From positions 1-59,584 of the forward strand of contig CANJYE010000019.1 of NCBI GenBank assembly GCA_947479055.1: a stretch of DNA of 59,584 nt, written 5' to 3'. Position 1 is the stretch's first letter, and each line of letters opens with the position of its first letter. The notes below the pieces were generated by a model that was given only the letters and a program-made list of their open reading frames with translations, ran no database searches and was not told the origin of the DNA. The position numbers and the translations under genes were made by a program. Positions 18,655-27,581 of this stretch are shown here, one piece after another. Origin of the DNA: Erythrobacteraceae bacterium. Its GTDB lineage: Bacteria; Pseudomonadota; Alphaproteobacteria; Sphingomonadales; Sphingomonadaceae.

Positions 18655-19917
18655 GTGCTTGAGCCCAATTCCCCGCTCCAGATCCGCGATTACCGGTTCT
18701 TCTGGCTCGCCCGCTTTCTGGCGGTCTTCGCGACCATTTCGATGGTCGTGCTGATCGGATATCAGACATACGACATCGCCCGCTCCGACTATGGCATGGA
18801 CCGTCCGCAGGCCGCATTCCAGCTCGGGCTGCTGGGGCTGGCGCAGTTCATCCCGATCTTTCTGCTGACGCCGGTGGCGGGACTGGCCGCCGACAGGTTC
18901 GACCGACGTCAGGTTGTGGCCTTCTCCAATCTCGCCGATTTCGCCATCGCGGCGGCGATCACGCTGCTGACCTGGCTGGATGCGCTCAACCTGCCGATCC
19001 TGTTCGCGCTGGCCGCTGCCCATGGCGGCGCACGGGTGTTTTCCGGTCCGGCGATGACGTCGATTGCCCCCAATATCGTTCCGCCCCGGCTGTTGCCCAA
19101 GGCGATCGCGCTCAACTCGATCGCCTGGCAGACCGCCAGCGTGGCCGGGCCTGCCGCGGGCGGACTGCTGTACGCGCTGAGCCCGACGGTGCCCTACTTC
19201 CTCTCCAGCGTGCTGCTGCTCGCATCGGCCACGCTGATCATTGCCCTCCCCCCGATCCGCGCCGCGCAGGCCGCGCAACCACTCCACCCCGTCCGCCAGA
19301 TCGCCGAGGGGCTCCGCTACACCTGGAACGAGCGGTTCCTGCTGGGCTGCATCACGCTCGACCTGTTCGCGGTGATCCTTGGCGGAGCGACGGCGCTGCT
19401 GCCGGTGTTCGCCCGCGATATCCTGATGGTCGGACCGGTCGGGCTCGGCCTGATGCGCGGCGCGCCTGCACTGGGTGCGGCGCTGGTGGCGCTGTGGCTG
19501 TCCTTCCGTCCGCTGGAGCGCAATGTCGGAGCGAAAATGCTGTGGGCGGTGGTGGTGTTCGGCGCAGCGACCATTGCCTTTGGCATTTCGCGCAATTTCA
19601 TCCTCTCGCTTGGCCTTTTGTCGCTGCTGGGCGCGGCCGACATGGTTTCGGTATTCATTCGCGGCACGCTGGTCCAGCTCAACACGCCCGATGAAATGCG
19701 CGGCCGGGTCTCCGCAATCTCGGGCCTCGCCATATCCGCATCGAACGAGCTGGGGGAAATGCAGTCCGGCGTTGCTGCAGCGATCCTGGGGGCCACCGGG
19801 GCGGTTGTATTTGGTGGCGCAGGTGCGATAGTCATCACCGCGATATGGGCATGGCTCTTCCCGGAATTGCGCCGGGCCAGGACCTTCGCCCCGCAATATC
19901 GCCAGGCTGAACCCTGA
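18655..19917 (+). CDS. MFS transporter (EntS-like subgroup)
   Basis: About 420 aa from the GTG at 18655 (LEPNSPLQIRDYRFFWLARF); another GTG at 18616 would add 13 residues, and neither has a clear ribosome-binding site. About eleven to twelve hydrophobic helices. The motif A loop reads PVAGLAADRFDRRQV, and FSGPAMTSIAPNIVPP resembles the EntS/transmembrane secretion-effector group of exporters. Substrate unknown. cysK follows 18 bases after its stop. Confidence 0.85.
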   Translation: MLEPNSPLQIRDYRFFWLARFLAVFATISMVVLIGYQTYDIARSDYGMDRPQAAFQLGLLGLAQFIPIFLLTPVAGLAADRFDRRQVVAFSNLADFAIAAAITLLTWLDALNLPILFALAAAHGGARVFSGPAMTSIAPNIVPPRLLPKAIALNSIAWQTASVAGPAAGGLLYALSPTVPYFLSSVLLLASATLIIALPPIRAAQAAQPLHPVRQIAEGLRYTWNERFLLGCITLDLFAVILGGATALLPVFARDILMVGPVGLGLMRGAPALGAALVALWLSFRPLERNVGAKMLWAVVVFGAATIAFGISRNFILSLGLLSLLGAADMVSVFIRGTLVQLNTPDEMRGRVSAISGLAISASNELGEMQSGVAAAILGATGAVVFGGAGAIVITAIWAWLFPELRRARTFAPQYRQAEP

Positions 19918-19935
19918 AGGAAGGAAATCTGCACC

Positions 19936-20853
<918 letters not shown>

Positions 20854-20854
20854 A

Positions 20855-21547
20855 ATGCTCGAACGGATCGCATATACCGACCGCGAAACCGCGCTGACCG
20901 GATGCCTGGCGCGGCCCTCGGGCCCGGCGCGGGCGGCAATTGTCATCTACCCGACCATCGCCAATGTGAACGCCCATATGGAACGGCGTGCAGGCCTGCT
21001 GGCCGAAGCCGGGTTTGTCGCGATGATCGCCGATTTCTATGGCGAGCCGGTGGCAAACGTGGAGGCGAGTTTCCCGCTGGCGGAGCAGCTTCGCGCCGAT
21101 GTCGGCCATTACCGCGCAAGGTTGTCGGCCGCCATACGGGCCTTGCGCGGGGCTGTGCCCGGGATGCCGATGGGCGCGATCGGCTATTGCATGGGTGGGC
21201 AGGCCGCGCTGGAAATGGCCCGCGCCGGAGAGGAGCTCGCGCTGGTCGCCAGCTTCCACGGGCTGCTCGGGACCGGTCGCCCTGCCGACCAACCGATCAA
21301 ATCCCGTATTCTCGTCTGCCACGGCGATGCCGATCCGCTTGTCCCGCGCGAGCAGGTGCTGGGTTTCTGGCAGGAAATGGACGCGGTGGGGGCCAACTGG
21401 CACTTCCACGCCTACAGCGCGGTGAAGCACGGCTTCACCGACCCGGCCAGCGACACGCGCGGTCTGGCCGCTATTGGCTATGACGCCAGCGCAGACCGGC
21501 AGAGCTGGGCGGCGCTGATGGGGATTTGCGATGAGGTGTTCGTCTAA
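20855..21547 (+). CDS. Dienelactone hydrolase family protein
   Basis: 230 aa from the ATG at 20855. Alpha/beta-hydrolase with the DLH triad: nucleophile Cys in GYCMGG near residue 112, Asp in CHGDADPLVP near 158, His in KHGF near 190. Glu-rich N-terminal strand as in the family. Cys rather than Ser at the nucleophile fits true DLH-type enzymes; the physiological substrate is unknown. Possibly translationally linked to cysK. Confidence 0.85.
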   Translation: MLERIAYTDRETALTGCLARPSGPARAAIVIYPTIANVNAHMERRAGLLAEAGFVAMIADFYGEPVANVEASFPLAEQLRADVGHYRARLSAAIRALRGAVPGMPMGAIGYCMGGQAALEMARAGEELALVASFHGLLGTGRPADQPIKSRILVCHGDADPLVPREQVLGFWQEMDAVGANWHFHAYSAVKHGFTDPASDTRGLAAIGYDASADRQSWAALMGICDEVFV

Positions 21548-21645
21548 CCACTGTTCGCTTCAGATTGAAGAAAACAGAGGCAAAATGTCTTTTGTTGGCC
21601 GTGTTTTCCGAGTCGTTCGGTGCTTCCACCTCACTCGCAAACACT

Positions 21646-22482
21646 CTAGGCCGCCACCGTCATCCCTTCATACCGCGCCAGTGCCCGTTGCAGGCGCGGA
21701 TGGGCCGGGGCCTTGGACGGATCGTAGAACGGGATGAGAATCTTCGCCATGCGGGGCAGCGACCACACCAGATAGCGGCGAAAATAGCGGCGCGCACTCT
21801 TGATCGAGGCCTTGCGTTGGGCAGGCGTCATGCCTTCGCAAAACTTCTCGAGGAACATGCTGATCCGCTGGTTCATGTGCTTGTTCAGATGCCAGAACGA
21901 GTAGAGCAAACCATAAACGCGCAGGAAGTAATTGCCCGAAACGACCGCAAAGACATCGTGGCAGACCGAGCGATGCTCGAACTCCTCGGCCATGTGCCAC
22001 ATCATCATTTCGGCCAGGCTGTTGCCCTCGCGCAAGAGGTCGGGTGCGGCCTCATAGGTGAAGCGGGCCTGATAAAGGCTGAAATTCTCGAACCCGGCGC
22101 AATAGGCGGCCAGCCATTCCAGCGATTTGGTGTTGAGCAGGTTGCGGTAATCGTCATCGCAGGCCTGCTGCATTTCCTCGGGAAACCTGTAGCCGGCCTT
22201 TTCGCAGGTCTCGTTATAGACCGCGTGCATCCGGTAGTGGTTCGATTCCTGGCGCACGAAATCGTCGATCTCGCGCTTCAGTTGCTCATGTTCCGGACCC
22301 AGCTGCTTGCGGCAGCGCACCAGCACGCGGTTGAGCCACGGTTCAAGCACCGGCAGGATGGTGGAGGATCCATTCCAGATCATCGCCACTTCCGGATTGT
22401 CCGCCCACACCACATCCTCGACCTTGAAGTCGAGCCTGGGCTTACGCGCGATCAGGGGGTTGCGTGCCGGGTGCGCTTTCAT
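21646..22482 (-). CDS. Putative metal-dependent hydrolase (PF10118-like)
   Basis: 278 aa, mostly helical. FVRQESNHYRMH near residue 77 and MWHMAEEFEHRSVCHDVF near 162 give the E-x2-H...E-x2-H pattern of ferritin-like diiron proteins, as in the PF10118 'metal-dependent hydrolase' family. C-terminal SLPRMAKILIPFYDP is hydrophobic and may associate with membrane. Function unknown. It converges on the dienelactone hydrolase gene; the roughly 100 bases between hold nothing I recognise. Confidence 0.75.
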   Translation of the reverse strand: MKAHPARNPLIARKPRLDFKVEDVVWADNPEVAMIWNGSSTILPVLEPWLNRVLVRCRKQLGPEHEQLKREIDDFVRQESNHYRMHAVYNETCEKAGYRFPEEMQQACDDDYRNLLNTKSLEWLAAYCAGFENFSLYQARFTYEAAPDLLREGNSLAEMMMWHMAEEFEHRSVCHDVFAVVSGNYFLRVYGLLYSFWHLNKHMNQRISMFLEKFCEGMTPAQRKASIKSARRYFRRYLVWSLPRMAKILIPFYDPSKAPAHPRLQRALARYEGMTVAA

Positions 22483-22695
22483 GATCCTGTCCCTCGATTT
22501 GTCCTGTTTGGATGCCTTCTAGCGCCAAACGGACGCCATTTCGAGAGGCTTGGACCGCATGGCCAAATTCAGCCGCATGGTTCAACGTCCGATTGCGCGG
22601 ATTATGGGGTAGAAGCGGACTTTCCGGATGCGAGGTCAAAGCGGACATCGGTATTTTCTTTGACCAAGTTATCCAAGCAGCGCTATTTCTCGACA

Positions 22696-23286
22696 ATGAT
22701 GCGAAAAGCTAGATTGATTTCACGTCGCAAAGTGCTCGCTGGCTCGTTGTGCGGATTGCTGCTGCACAGTCCAGCATTGGCCATGCAAACCAAATTGTAT
22801 CCTTCGCTTTCAAGTCGGTTGAAGAAGCAGCTGTCGAGCGTTGCAAGTGCTGATGGCATCAGCTCTCCTTGCTCAATTGTCACCCACAGCGGAAGGAAGC
22901 TGGATCGCGTCTACGTCGCCGCCGCTAACCCTTGGTTTGCGCAGTGGGGTGTGTGGCCGGAAGACGATCCTGGAAAGAAAAGCATCGACATTCGGGACGT
23001 TGCCGCCATCAAAGATAGTCCCTCGCGTCTACCGGTTCAATTTGCCCGAAAGCTCTATGAGGCGGGCGAAAGTGGAATGGGATACACTGTCTTCACGATC
23101 GCATTTTCAGATGGCAGCTACCAAGCTTACGTGACCGGAAATGCCGTTGATTTTGTAGAGTATCCAGTCGGGCAATCACCCGCGACCGTGGTGAATGTTC
23201 TTCCTCACATTGGCCGAGCCGACCCAAATCAACGAAATGGCCCCGATTACTTTTGGTGCCTCTTCAGCGATCAGCCGACCAGCTGA
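22696..23286 (+). CDS. GC-poor exported protein with Tat-like signal, function unknown
   Basis: 196 aa from the ATG at 22696 (a second ATG follows directly). The N-terminus ISRRKVLAGSLCGLLLHSPALA resembles a twin-arginine signal peptide (S-R-R-x-V-L), ending in ALA. The mature part has no family I recognise; it is rich in Ser and aromatic residues with a C-terminal DYFWCLFSD. The base composition is visibly more AT-rich than both neighbours, which suggests acquisition. It is divergent from the hydrolase gene, with 213 bases between. Confidence 0.6.
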   Translation: MMRKARLISRRKVLAGSLCGLLLHSPALAMQTKLYPSLSSRLKKQLSSVASADGISSPCSIVTHSGRKLDRVYVAAANPWFAQWGVWPEDDPGKKSIDIRDVAAIKDSPSRLPVQFARKLYEAGESGMGYTVFTIAFSDGSYQAYVTGNAVDFVEYPVGQSPATVVNVLPHIGRADPNQRNGPDYFWCLFSDQPTS

Positions 23287-23381
23287 ATTGGCAGCTCCCC
23301 ATAACCTTTCAGCATCAAAGGCCCGTCTTGCGACCGGCTGAAACCAGCCCTTCGTCCAGCATCGCAATTTGCCCATGCGAC

Positions 23382-25181
23382 CTAGCGCGCGAACGCCTCC
23401 ACCGGCAGTTCGATCATGCTTGCCGCGCCCGCTTCGATCTTGCGGCGCAGCGCGCCCGCGTCGGGGAGGTAGCGTTCGCCGTAATAGCGCGCGGTGACCA
23501 GCTTGGCTTCGAGGAGCGCCTTGTCGCCGTCCCCCGCCGCCAGCTTCGCTTGCGCCGCTCGCGCCATCCGCAGCCACATCAGGCCCAGCGCAACCAGCCC
23601 GGCGATATGCATGTAATGATGCGCTCCGGCGCCCAGATTGTCGCGGTTGGTCATGGCGTTGCCCATGAACCACATGGTCGCGGCCTTGAGTTCGCCATTG
23701 GCCTTGGCCAGCCGCTGCGCCAGATCGGCATAGGGTGAACTCTCGCCCACGCCCGCGCATTCATCGTCCACAAGCTTGAAGAAGGCCCGCACCGCGCGGC
23801 CACCATTGGCCGCCAGCTTGCGCCCCGCAAGGTCCATCGCCTGCACGCCGTTGGTGCCTTCATAGATCATCGCGATCCGGGCATCGCGGACATATTGCTC
23901 CATCCCCCATTCGCGGATGTAGCCGTGCCCGCCATAGACCTGCTGCATATTGGTGGCGATGTCATAGCCCTTGTCGGTGCCATAGCCCTTGATCACCGGG
24001 GTGAGCAGGCCGATCAGATCGTCCGCTGCCTGCCGCTCCGCCTCGCTCCCGGCCTTGCGCGCCAGATCGACCTGCAACGCCCCGAACAGGATCAGCGCGC
24101 GCATTCCCTCGGTAAAGGCCTTGGCGTCCATCAGCATCCGCCGCACATCGGAATGGACGAAGATCGGATCGGCGCTCTGCTGGGGTTCCGCCGGGCCGGA
24201 CAGGGCCCTGCCCTGCCGCCGGTCCTGCGCATATTGCACCGCGTTCTGGTAGGAAATCTCCGCCTGGGCGAGGCCTTGCAAGCCCACCCCGAGCCGGGCT
24301 GCGTTCATCATAACGAACATCGCGGCAAGGCCCCGGTTCTCCTCCCCGATCAGCCAGCCCTTTGCCCCATCGTAGTTCATCACGCAGGTGGCATTGGCGT
24401 GGATGCCCATCTTCTCCTCGATCGAGCCGCAGCTCACCCCGTTGCGCGCGCCGAGTGAGCCATCCGCGTTCACCACGAATTTGGGCACGATGAACAGCGA
24501 AATCCCCTTCGACCCTTCCGGCGCGCCGGGAATACGGGCGAGGACGAGGTGGATGATATTGCTGGTGAGATCGTGCTCGCCGGCCGAAATGAAGATCTTG
24601 GTGCCGGTGACGCTGTAGCTGCCATCCGCCTGCGGTTCGGCCTTCGTGCGCAGCAGCCCGAGGTCGGTGCCGCAATGCGGTTCGGTCAAATTCATCGTCC
24701 CCGACCATTCGCCGCTGATCATCCTGGGCAGGTAAGTGGCCTTCTGTTCGTCCGATCCGCTGGCCAGGATCGCCGCCACCGCTCCGCCGGTCAGCCCCGG
24801 GTACATCCCGAAAGCCTGGTTGGCGATGGTGACATATTCCTTGACCGTGAAGCCGAGGACCTGCGGCATGCCCTGTCCACCGAATTCCTCGGGATGAGCA
24901 ATGCTGTCCCACCCGGCTTCGCAGAAAGCGCGATAGGCCTCGCCAAAGCCTTCGGGTGTGGTGACGCTGCCGTCTTCGTGCCTTGTGCAGCCTTGCCGGT
25001 CCCCGCTCTGGTTGAGCGGGAACAGCACTTCGGCGGTGAACTTGCCCGCTTCCTCCACGATCGTGCGGACGATATCGGGGCTGACATTCTCAAACCCCGG
25101 CAACGCGGCATAGTCCTGAAGGCGAAGGATTTCCTCGATCACGAACAGCGTGTCGCGGACCGGCGGGGTAAATGTGGGCAT
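23382..25181 (-). CDS. Acyl-CoA dehydrogenase with C-terminal extension
   Basis: 599 aa from the ATG at 25179-25181, preceded by GAGGAG. Longer than the usual 380-aa enzymes and of the FadE/DmdC-like group: N-terminal FVIEEILRLQDYAAL, flavin/substrate region NLTEPHCGTDLGLLRTKA near 163, catalytic region QQVYGGHGYIREWGMEQYVRDARI near 450 (Glu after IREWGME). Beta-oxidation flavoenzyme passing electrons to ETF; substrate chain uncertain. It starts two bases after hisI. Confidence 0.9.
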   Translation of the reverse strand: MPTFTPPVRDTLFVIEEILRLQDYAALPGFENVSPDIVRTIVEEAGKFTAEVLFPLNQSGDRQGCTRHEDGSVTTPEGFGEAYRAFCEAGWDSIAHPEEFGGQGMPQVLGFTVKEYVTIANQAFGMYPGLTGGAVAAILASGSDEQKATYLPRMISGEWSGTMNLTEPHCGTDLGLLRTKAEPQADGSYSVTGTKIFISAGEHDLTSNIIHLVLARIPGAPEGSKGISLFIVPKFVVNADGSLGARNGVSCGSIEEKMGIHANATCVMNYDGAKGWLIGEENRGLAAMFVMMNAARLGVGLQGLAQAEISYQNAVQYAQDRRQGRALSGPAEPQQSADPIFVHSDVRRMLMDAKAFTEGMRALILFGALQVDLARKAGSEAERQAADDLIGLLTPVIKGYGTDKGYDIATNMQQVYGGHGYIREWGMEQYVRDARIAMIYEGTNGVQAMDLAGRKLAANGGRAVRAFFKLVDDECAGVGESSPYADLAQRLAKANGELKAATMWFMGNAMTNRDNLGAGAHHYMHIAGLVALGLMWLRMARAAQAKLAAGDGDKALLEAKLVTARYYGERYLPDAGALRRKIEAGAASMIELPVEAFAR

Positions 25182-25183
25182 GG

Positions 25184-25561
25184 CTACTCCTCTGTGCGGA
25201 GCAGTGTATCGCCTTCCAGCTTCCGGTAAAAGCAGCTTGGCGCGCCGGTATGGCAGGCCGGCCCGGCCGGAAGCGCTTTCAGCACCAGCGCATCCTGATC
25301 GCAGTCGACCAGGATCTCCTGCACCTTGAGAACGTGGCCGGAAGTTTCGCCCTTCATCCACAACCGCCCGCGCGAGCGGGAGTGGAAATGGGCAAGACCG
25401 GTCTCGCGCGTCTTTGTCAGCGCTTCGGCATCCATGAAGGCGAGCATCAGCACTTCGCCACTGACGGCATGGGTCACCACTGCGCTCAACAGGCCATTTG
25501 CATCGAATTTGGGCAGGAAGGAACTGCCCTGCTCGCGGGCGGCGGCATCGTCATCAGGCAT
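25184..25561 (-). CDS. hisI: Phosphoribosyl-AMP cyclohydrolase
   Basis: 125 aa from the ATG at 25559-25561 (MPDDDAAAREQ). Third step of histidine biosynthesis. Zinc and magnesium ligands are seen in DCDQDALVL and GPACHTG, then SCFYR; the WMKGETSGH block near residue 68 is typical. HisE is not fused and is not in this window. The gene is the first of a two-gene unit with the acyl-CoA dehydrogenase, an unusual pairing. Confidence 0.93.
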   Translation of the reverse strand: MPDDDAAAREQGSSFLPKFDANGLLSAVVTHAVSGEVLMLAFMDAEALTKTRETGLAHFHSRSRGRLWMKGETSGHVLKVQEILVDCDQDALVLKALPAGPACHTGAPSCFYRKLEGDTLLRTEE

Positions 25562-25569
25562 CGGAAAGG

Positions 25570-25858
25570 GTAACTCTCGGCAACAGGATCGGGGCAGGTT
25601 TGTTGCACGATAACCACAGATCGGAACCAAAATCCATCGCCGGAGCAGTTGGCCCTTCTTCAGAATGCCAATTCGTGGGAATTGGTCCATGCAGGCCAAC
25701 GAGCCGCACCGCCGTAACCGGCGGCGCAGTCAGCGCCAAGGTACAGGGGGTAAGAAGGACGCAGCTGCGGTGCACGCAGCGCATCCGGAATATGAGGGAT
25801 CGGACCCCAAAGACCGTCAGGGGCGGTCGACAAGGTCCAGAAGATTTCGTCACGCGAA
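25570..25858 (+). other. Unassigned stretch, possible plus-strand transcript ahead of terminators
   Basis: The 421 bases between hisI and comF contain no convincing protein gene: the only long plus-strand frame (from 25665) is Arg-rich, lacks a signal or domain and runs straight through the terminators into comF antisense. Yet plus-strand terminators follow at 25859. Inside lies a hairpin-rich region, including GGACC...GGTCC with an inner GACCG/CGGTC stem at about 25802-25838. A small RNA is possible; I could not match it to 6S, tmRNA, SRP or RNase P RNA. Confidence 0.25.
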
Positions 25859-25976
25859 CGCCCGGGACTTGTTCCCGGGCGTTTTGCTTTTGTCGGGATT
25901 GGCGCCCGGGACTTGTTCCCGGGCGTTTTGCTTTTGTCGGGATTGGCGCCCGGGACTTCGGTCCTGGGCGATTTGC
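25859..25976 (+). terminator. Three tandem intrinsic-terminator units (44-bp period)
   Basis: Unit 1 (25859-25902) and unit 2 (25903-25946) are identical: stem CGCCCGGGA / TCCCGGGCG with a short loop, then TTTTGCTTTTG. Unit 3 (25947-25976) is diverged, CGCCCGGGAC-TTCG-GTCCTGGGCG, an especially stable UUCG-loop hairpin followed by only ATTT. The T-rich tails are on the plus strand, so these end plus-strand transcription facing comF; they are not placed to terminate comF itself. Confidence 0.8.
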
Positions 25977-25981
25977 ATCGC

Positions 25982-26728
25982 TCAGCCAGCGATATCGAGC
26001 GCCTCGTCCAGCACCCGCGCGAAACAGGCCACGATCACCCGCCGCGCGCCTACCCGCTTCAGGGCCCTGACGCAGGCCGTGCTAGTCGCCCCGCTGGTGA
26101 GGACATCATCGACCAGGATGATCTGCGCGCCCTTCAAGGCCGTTGCCCGCTGCGGATTGGCCGCGATCGCCCCCGACAAGGTCCGCTTGCGCGCCTTCGC
26201 CCCCAGTTCGCCCAACGTTGGTGTCGCCTTATGCCGCAGCAGGCCATCGACCATCAGGTTAGCAGATGTTCGCTTCGCAATCTCCCGCGCCAGCAGCGCC
26301 GCCTGATTGAATCCACGCCGCCACAGTCGACCACGGTGCAAAGGAACGGGCACCAGCAGCCATTCGCCTTCCAGCACCGGTAGCCGAACTGCGATCTGGT
26401 GGGCCATCATCGGCGCAAGCGATATCCGGTGGCCGTACTTGAAGCTCAGCACCAGCTTGCGCGAGGCGTCGTTGTAGAGCGTCGCCGCCGCGATCCCATC
26501 ATGCGCCGGTGGCTCGGCCAGGCAGGGGCCACAGACCATCGCACCGCCGGGTATGTCCCGGGCAAATGGCCGCTGACAGCTGGCGCAGCAGGGGGAGCCC
26601 GGAATCACCAGTTCCGACCAGCAACTGCTGCAAAGGCCCGATTGCGCCGCCAGCCCTTCGCCGCACAGCGGACAGCGCGGCGGATAGACCAGGTCCACCA
26701 GCGGGGCGAAGGCATGGGCAAGGCTCAT
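25982..26728 (-). CDS. comF: ComF family protein (phosphoribosyltransferase-like)
   Basis: 248 aa from the ATG at 26726-26728 (MSLAHAF), preceded by GGCGGA; a longer frame to 26803 would overlap the divergent gene. An N-terminal zinc-finger-like part (PPRCPLCGEG...CSSCW...CCASC...CGPC) is followed by a PRTase domain with VPVPLHRGRLWRRGFNQ and the PRPP loop ILVDDVLTSGATSTAC near residue 205. Linked to DNA uptake in competent bacteria; general role in alphaproteobacteria unclear. Confidence 0.88.
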   Translation of the reverse strand: MSLAHAFAPLVDLVYPPRCPLCGEGLAAQSGLCSSCWSELVIPGSPCCASCQRPFARDIPGGAMVCGPCLAEPPAHDGIAAATLYNDASRKLVLSFKYGHRISLAPMMAHQIAVRLPVLEGEWLLVPVPLHRGRLWRRGFNQAALLAREIAKRTSANLMVDGLLRHKATPTLGELGAKARKRTLSGAIAANPQRATALKGAQIILVDDVLTSGATSTACVRALKRVGARRVIVACFARVLDEALDIAG

Positions 26729-26801
26729 TCCGCCATGCTGCCCTGCCCACTCCTGTCCGGCAAGCCCTTGCGCGCCGCGGTCGGGCACGGCAGGGGAAGC
26801 C

Positions 26802-27581
26802 ATGGCCAGAAACGCCCCGCCCAGCATCTTCTCGGCAGCACGCCGCAGCGCCGTGCGCCAGCGCCGCGCGGTGCTGCAACGTCACGCCGATGCGCCGCGT
26901 TACGTGATGGAGGACATGATCGAGGACGTCCTCGAACGGCTCGCCTTTCTGCGCCACCAGCCCGCGCGCGCGCTGCTGATCGGCGATTGGACCGGCGCAC
27001 TTGCCCATGCATTGGCCGCGCAGGGTTGTGCGGTGGGGCGGTACGATCCCTCCCCCGCACATGGCGAGGCGCCGCTGGACGAGGAGCGGCCGATCCCGTC
27101 CTCAAGCTTCGACCTGATCGTCAGCCTTGGGACGCTGGACACCGTCAACGACTTGCCGGGGGCCCTGGTCCACCTGCGCAACGCGCTCGCTCCCGGCGGC
27201 CTGATGCTCGCCAGCTTTCTAGCGGCCGGAAGCCTGCCGATCCTGCGCGCCGCGATGCAGGTCGGCGATAGCGAGCGCCCGGCGGCGCGGATGCATCCAA
27301 TGATCGATGTCCGCGCAGGCGGTCAGCTGCTCCAGCGCACCGGGTTCGCCCGGCCGGTGGTCGATGGCCGCAGCCTTCCGGTTCGCTTCGGCTCGTTGCG
27401 GGCGCTTGTTGAGGACCTGCGGGCCCAGGGCCTGGGCAATACCCTTTCCAGCGCAGGCCCGCCGCTGGGCAAAGCCGCCATCGAGCGCGCCTCGCAAGCC
27501 TTCATGGCGCTGGCAGATGCCACCGGAAGAGTTACGGAACGGTTTGAACTCATTACCCTAAGCGGCTGGAAACAAGATTGA
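26802..27581 (+). CDS. SAM-dependent methyltransferase (BioC/NDUFAF5-like)
   Basis: 259 aa. N-terminus PSIFSAARRSAVRQRRA then ALLIGDWTG (degenerate SAM motif I, LIGxxTG) near residue 67, and SSFDLIVSLGTLDTVNDLPGALVHLRNALAPGG, the post-motif typical of class I methyltransferases. This arrangement beside comF matches the alphaproteobacterial homologue of NDUFAF5, which acts on a complex I subunit in mitochondria; that role is inferred. Its last 29 bases overlap the convergent ppdK. Confidence 0.75.
   Translation: MARNAPPSIFSAARRSAVRQRRAVLQRHADAPRYVMEDMIEDVLERLAFLRHQPARALLIGDWTGALAHALAAQGCAVGRYDPSPAHGEAPLDEERPIPSSSFDLIVSLGTLDTVNDLPGALVHLRNALAPGGLMLASFLAAGSLPILRAAMQVGDSERPAARMHPMIDVRAGGQLLQRTGFARPVVDGRSLPVRFGSLRALVEDLRAQGLGNTLSSAGPPLGKAAIERASQAFMALADATGRVTERFELITLSGWKQD

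Noticed and set aside
25570-25858. tmRNA, SRP RNA, RNase P RNA or 6S RNA
   Set aside because: None of the diagnostic sequences I know (ANDN-type tag codons, SRP GGAAG/AGCAG loop, RNase P conserved core) is present. Only an unassigned possible transcript is kept.
25665-26306. Arg-rich plus-strand protein between hisI and comF
   Set aside because: The frame runs through three terminators and into the antisense of comF, and has no ribosome-binding site or domain.
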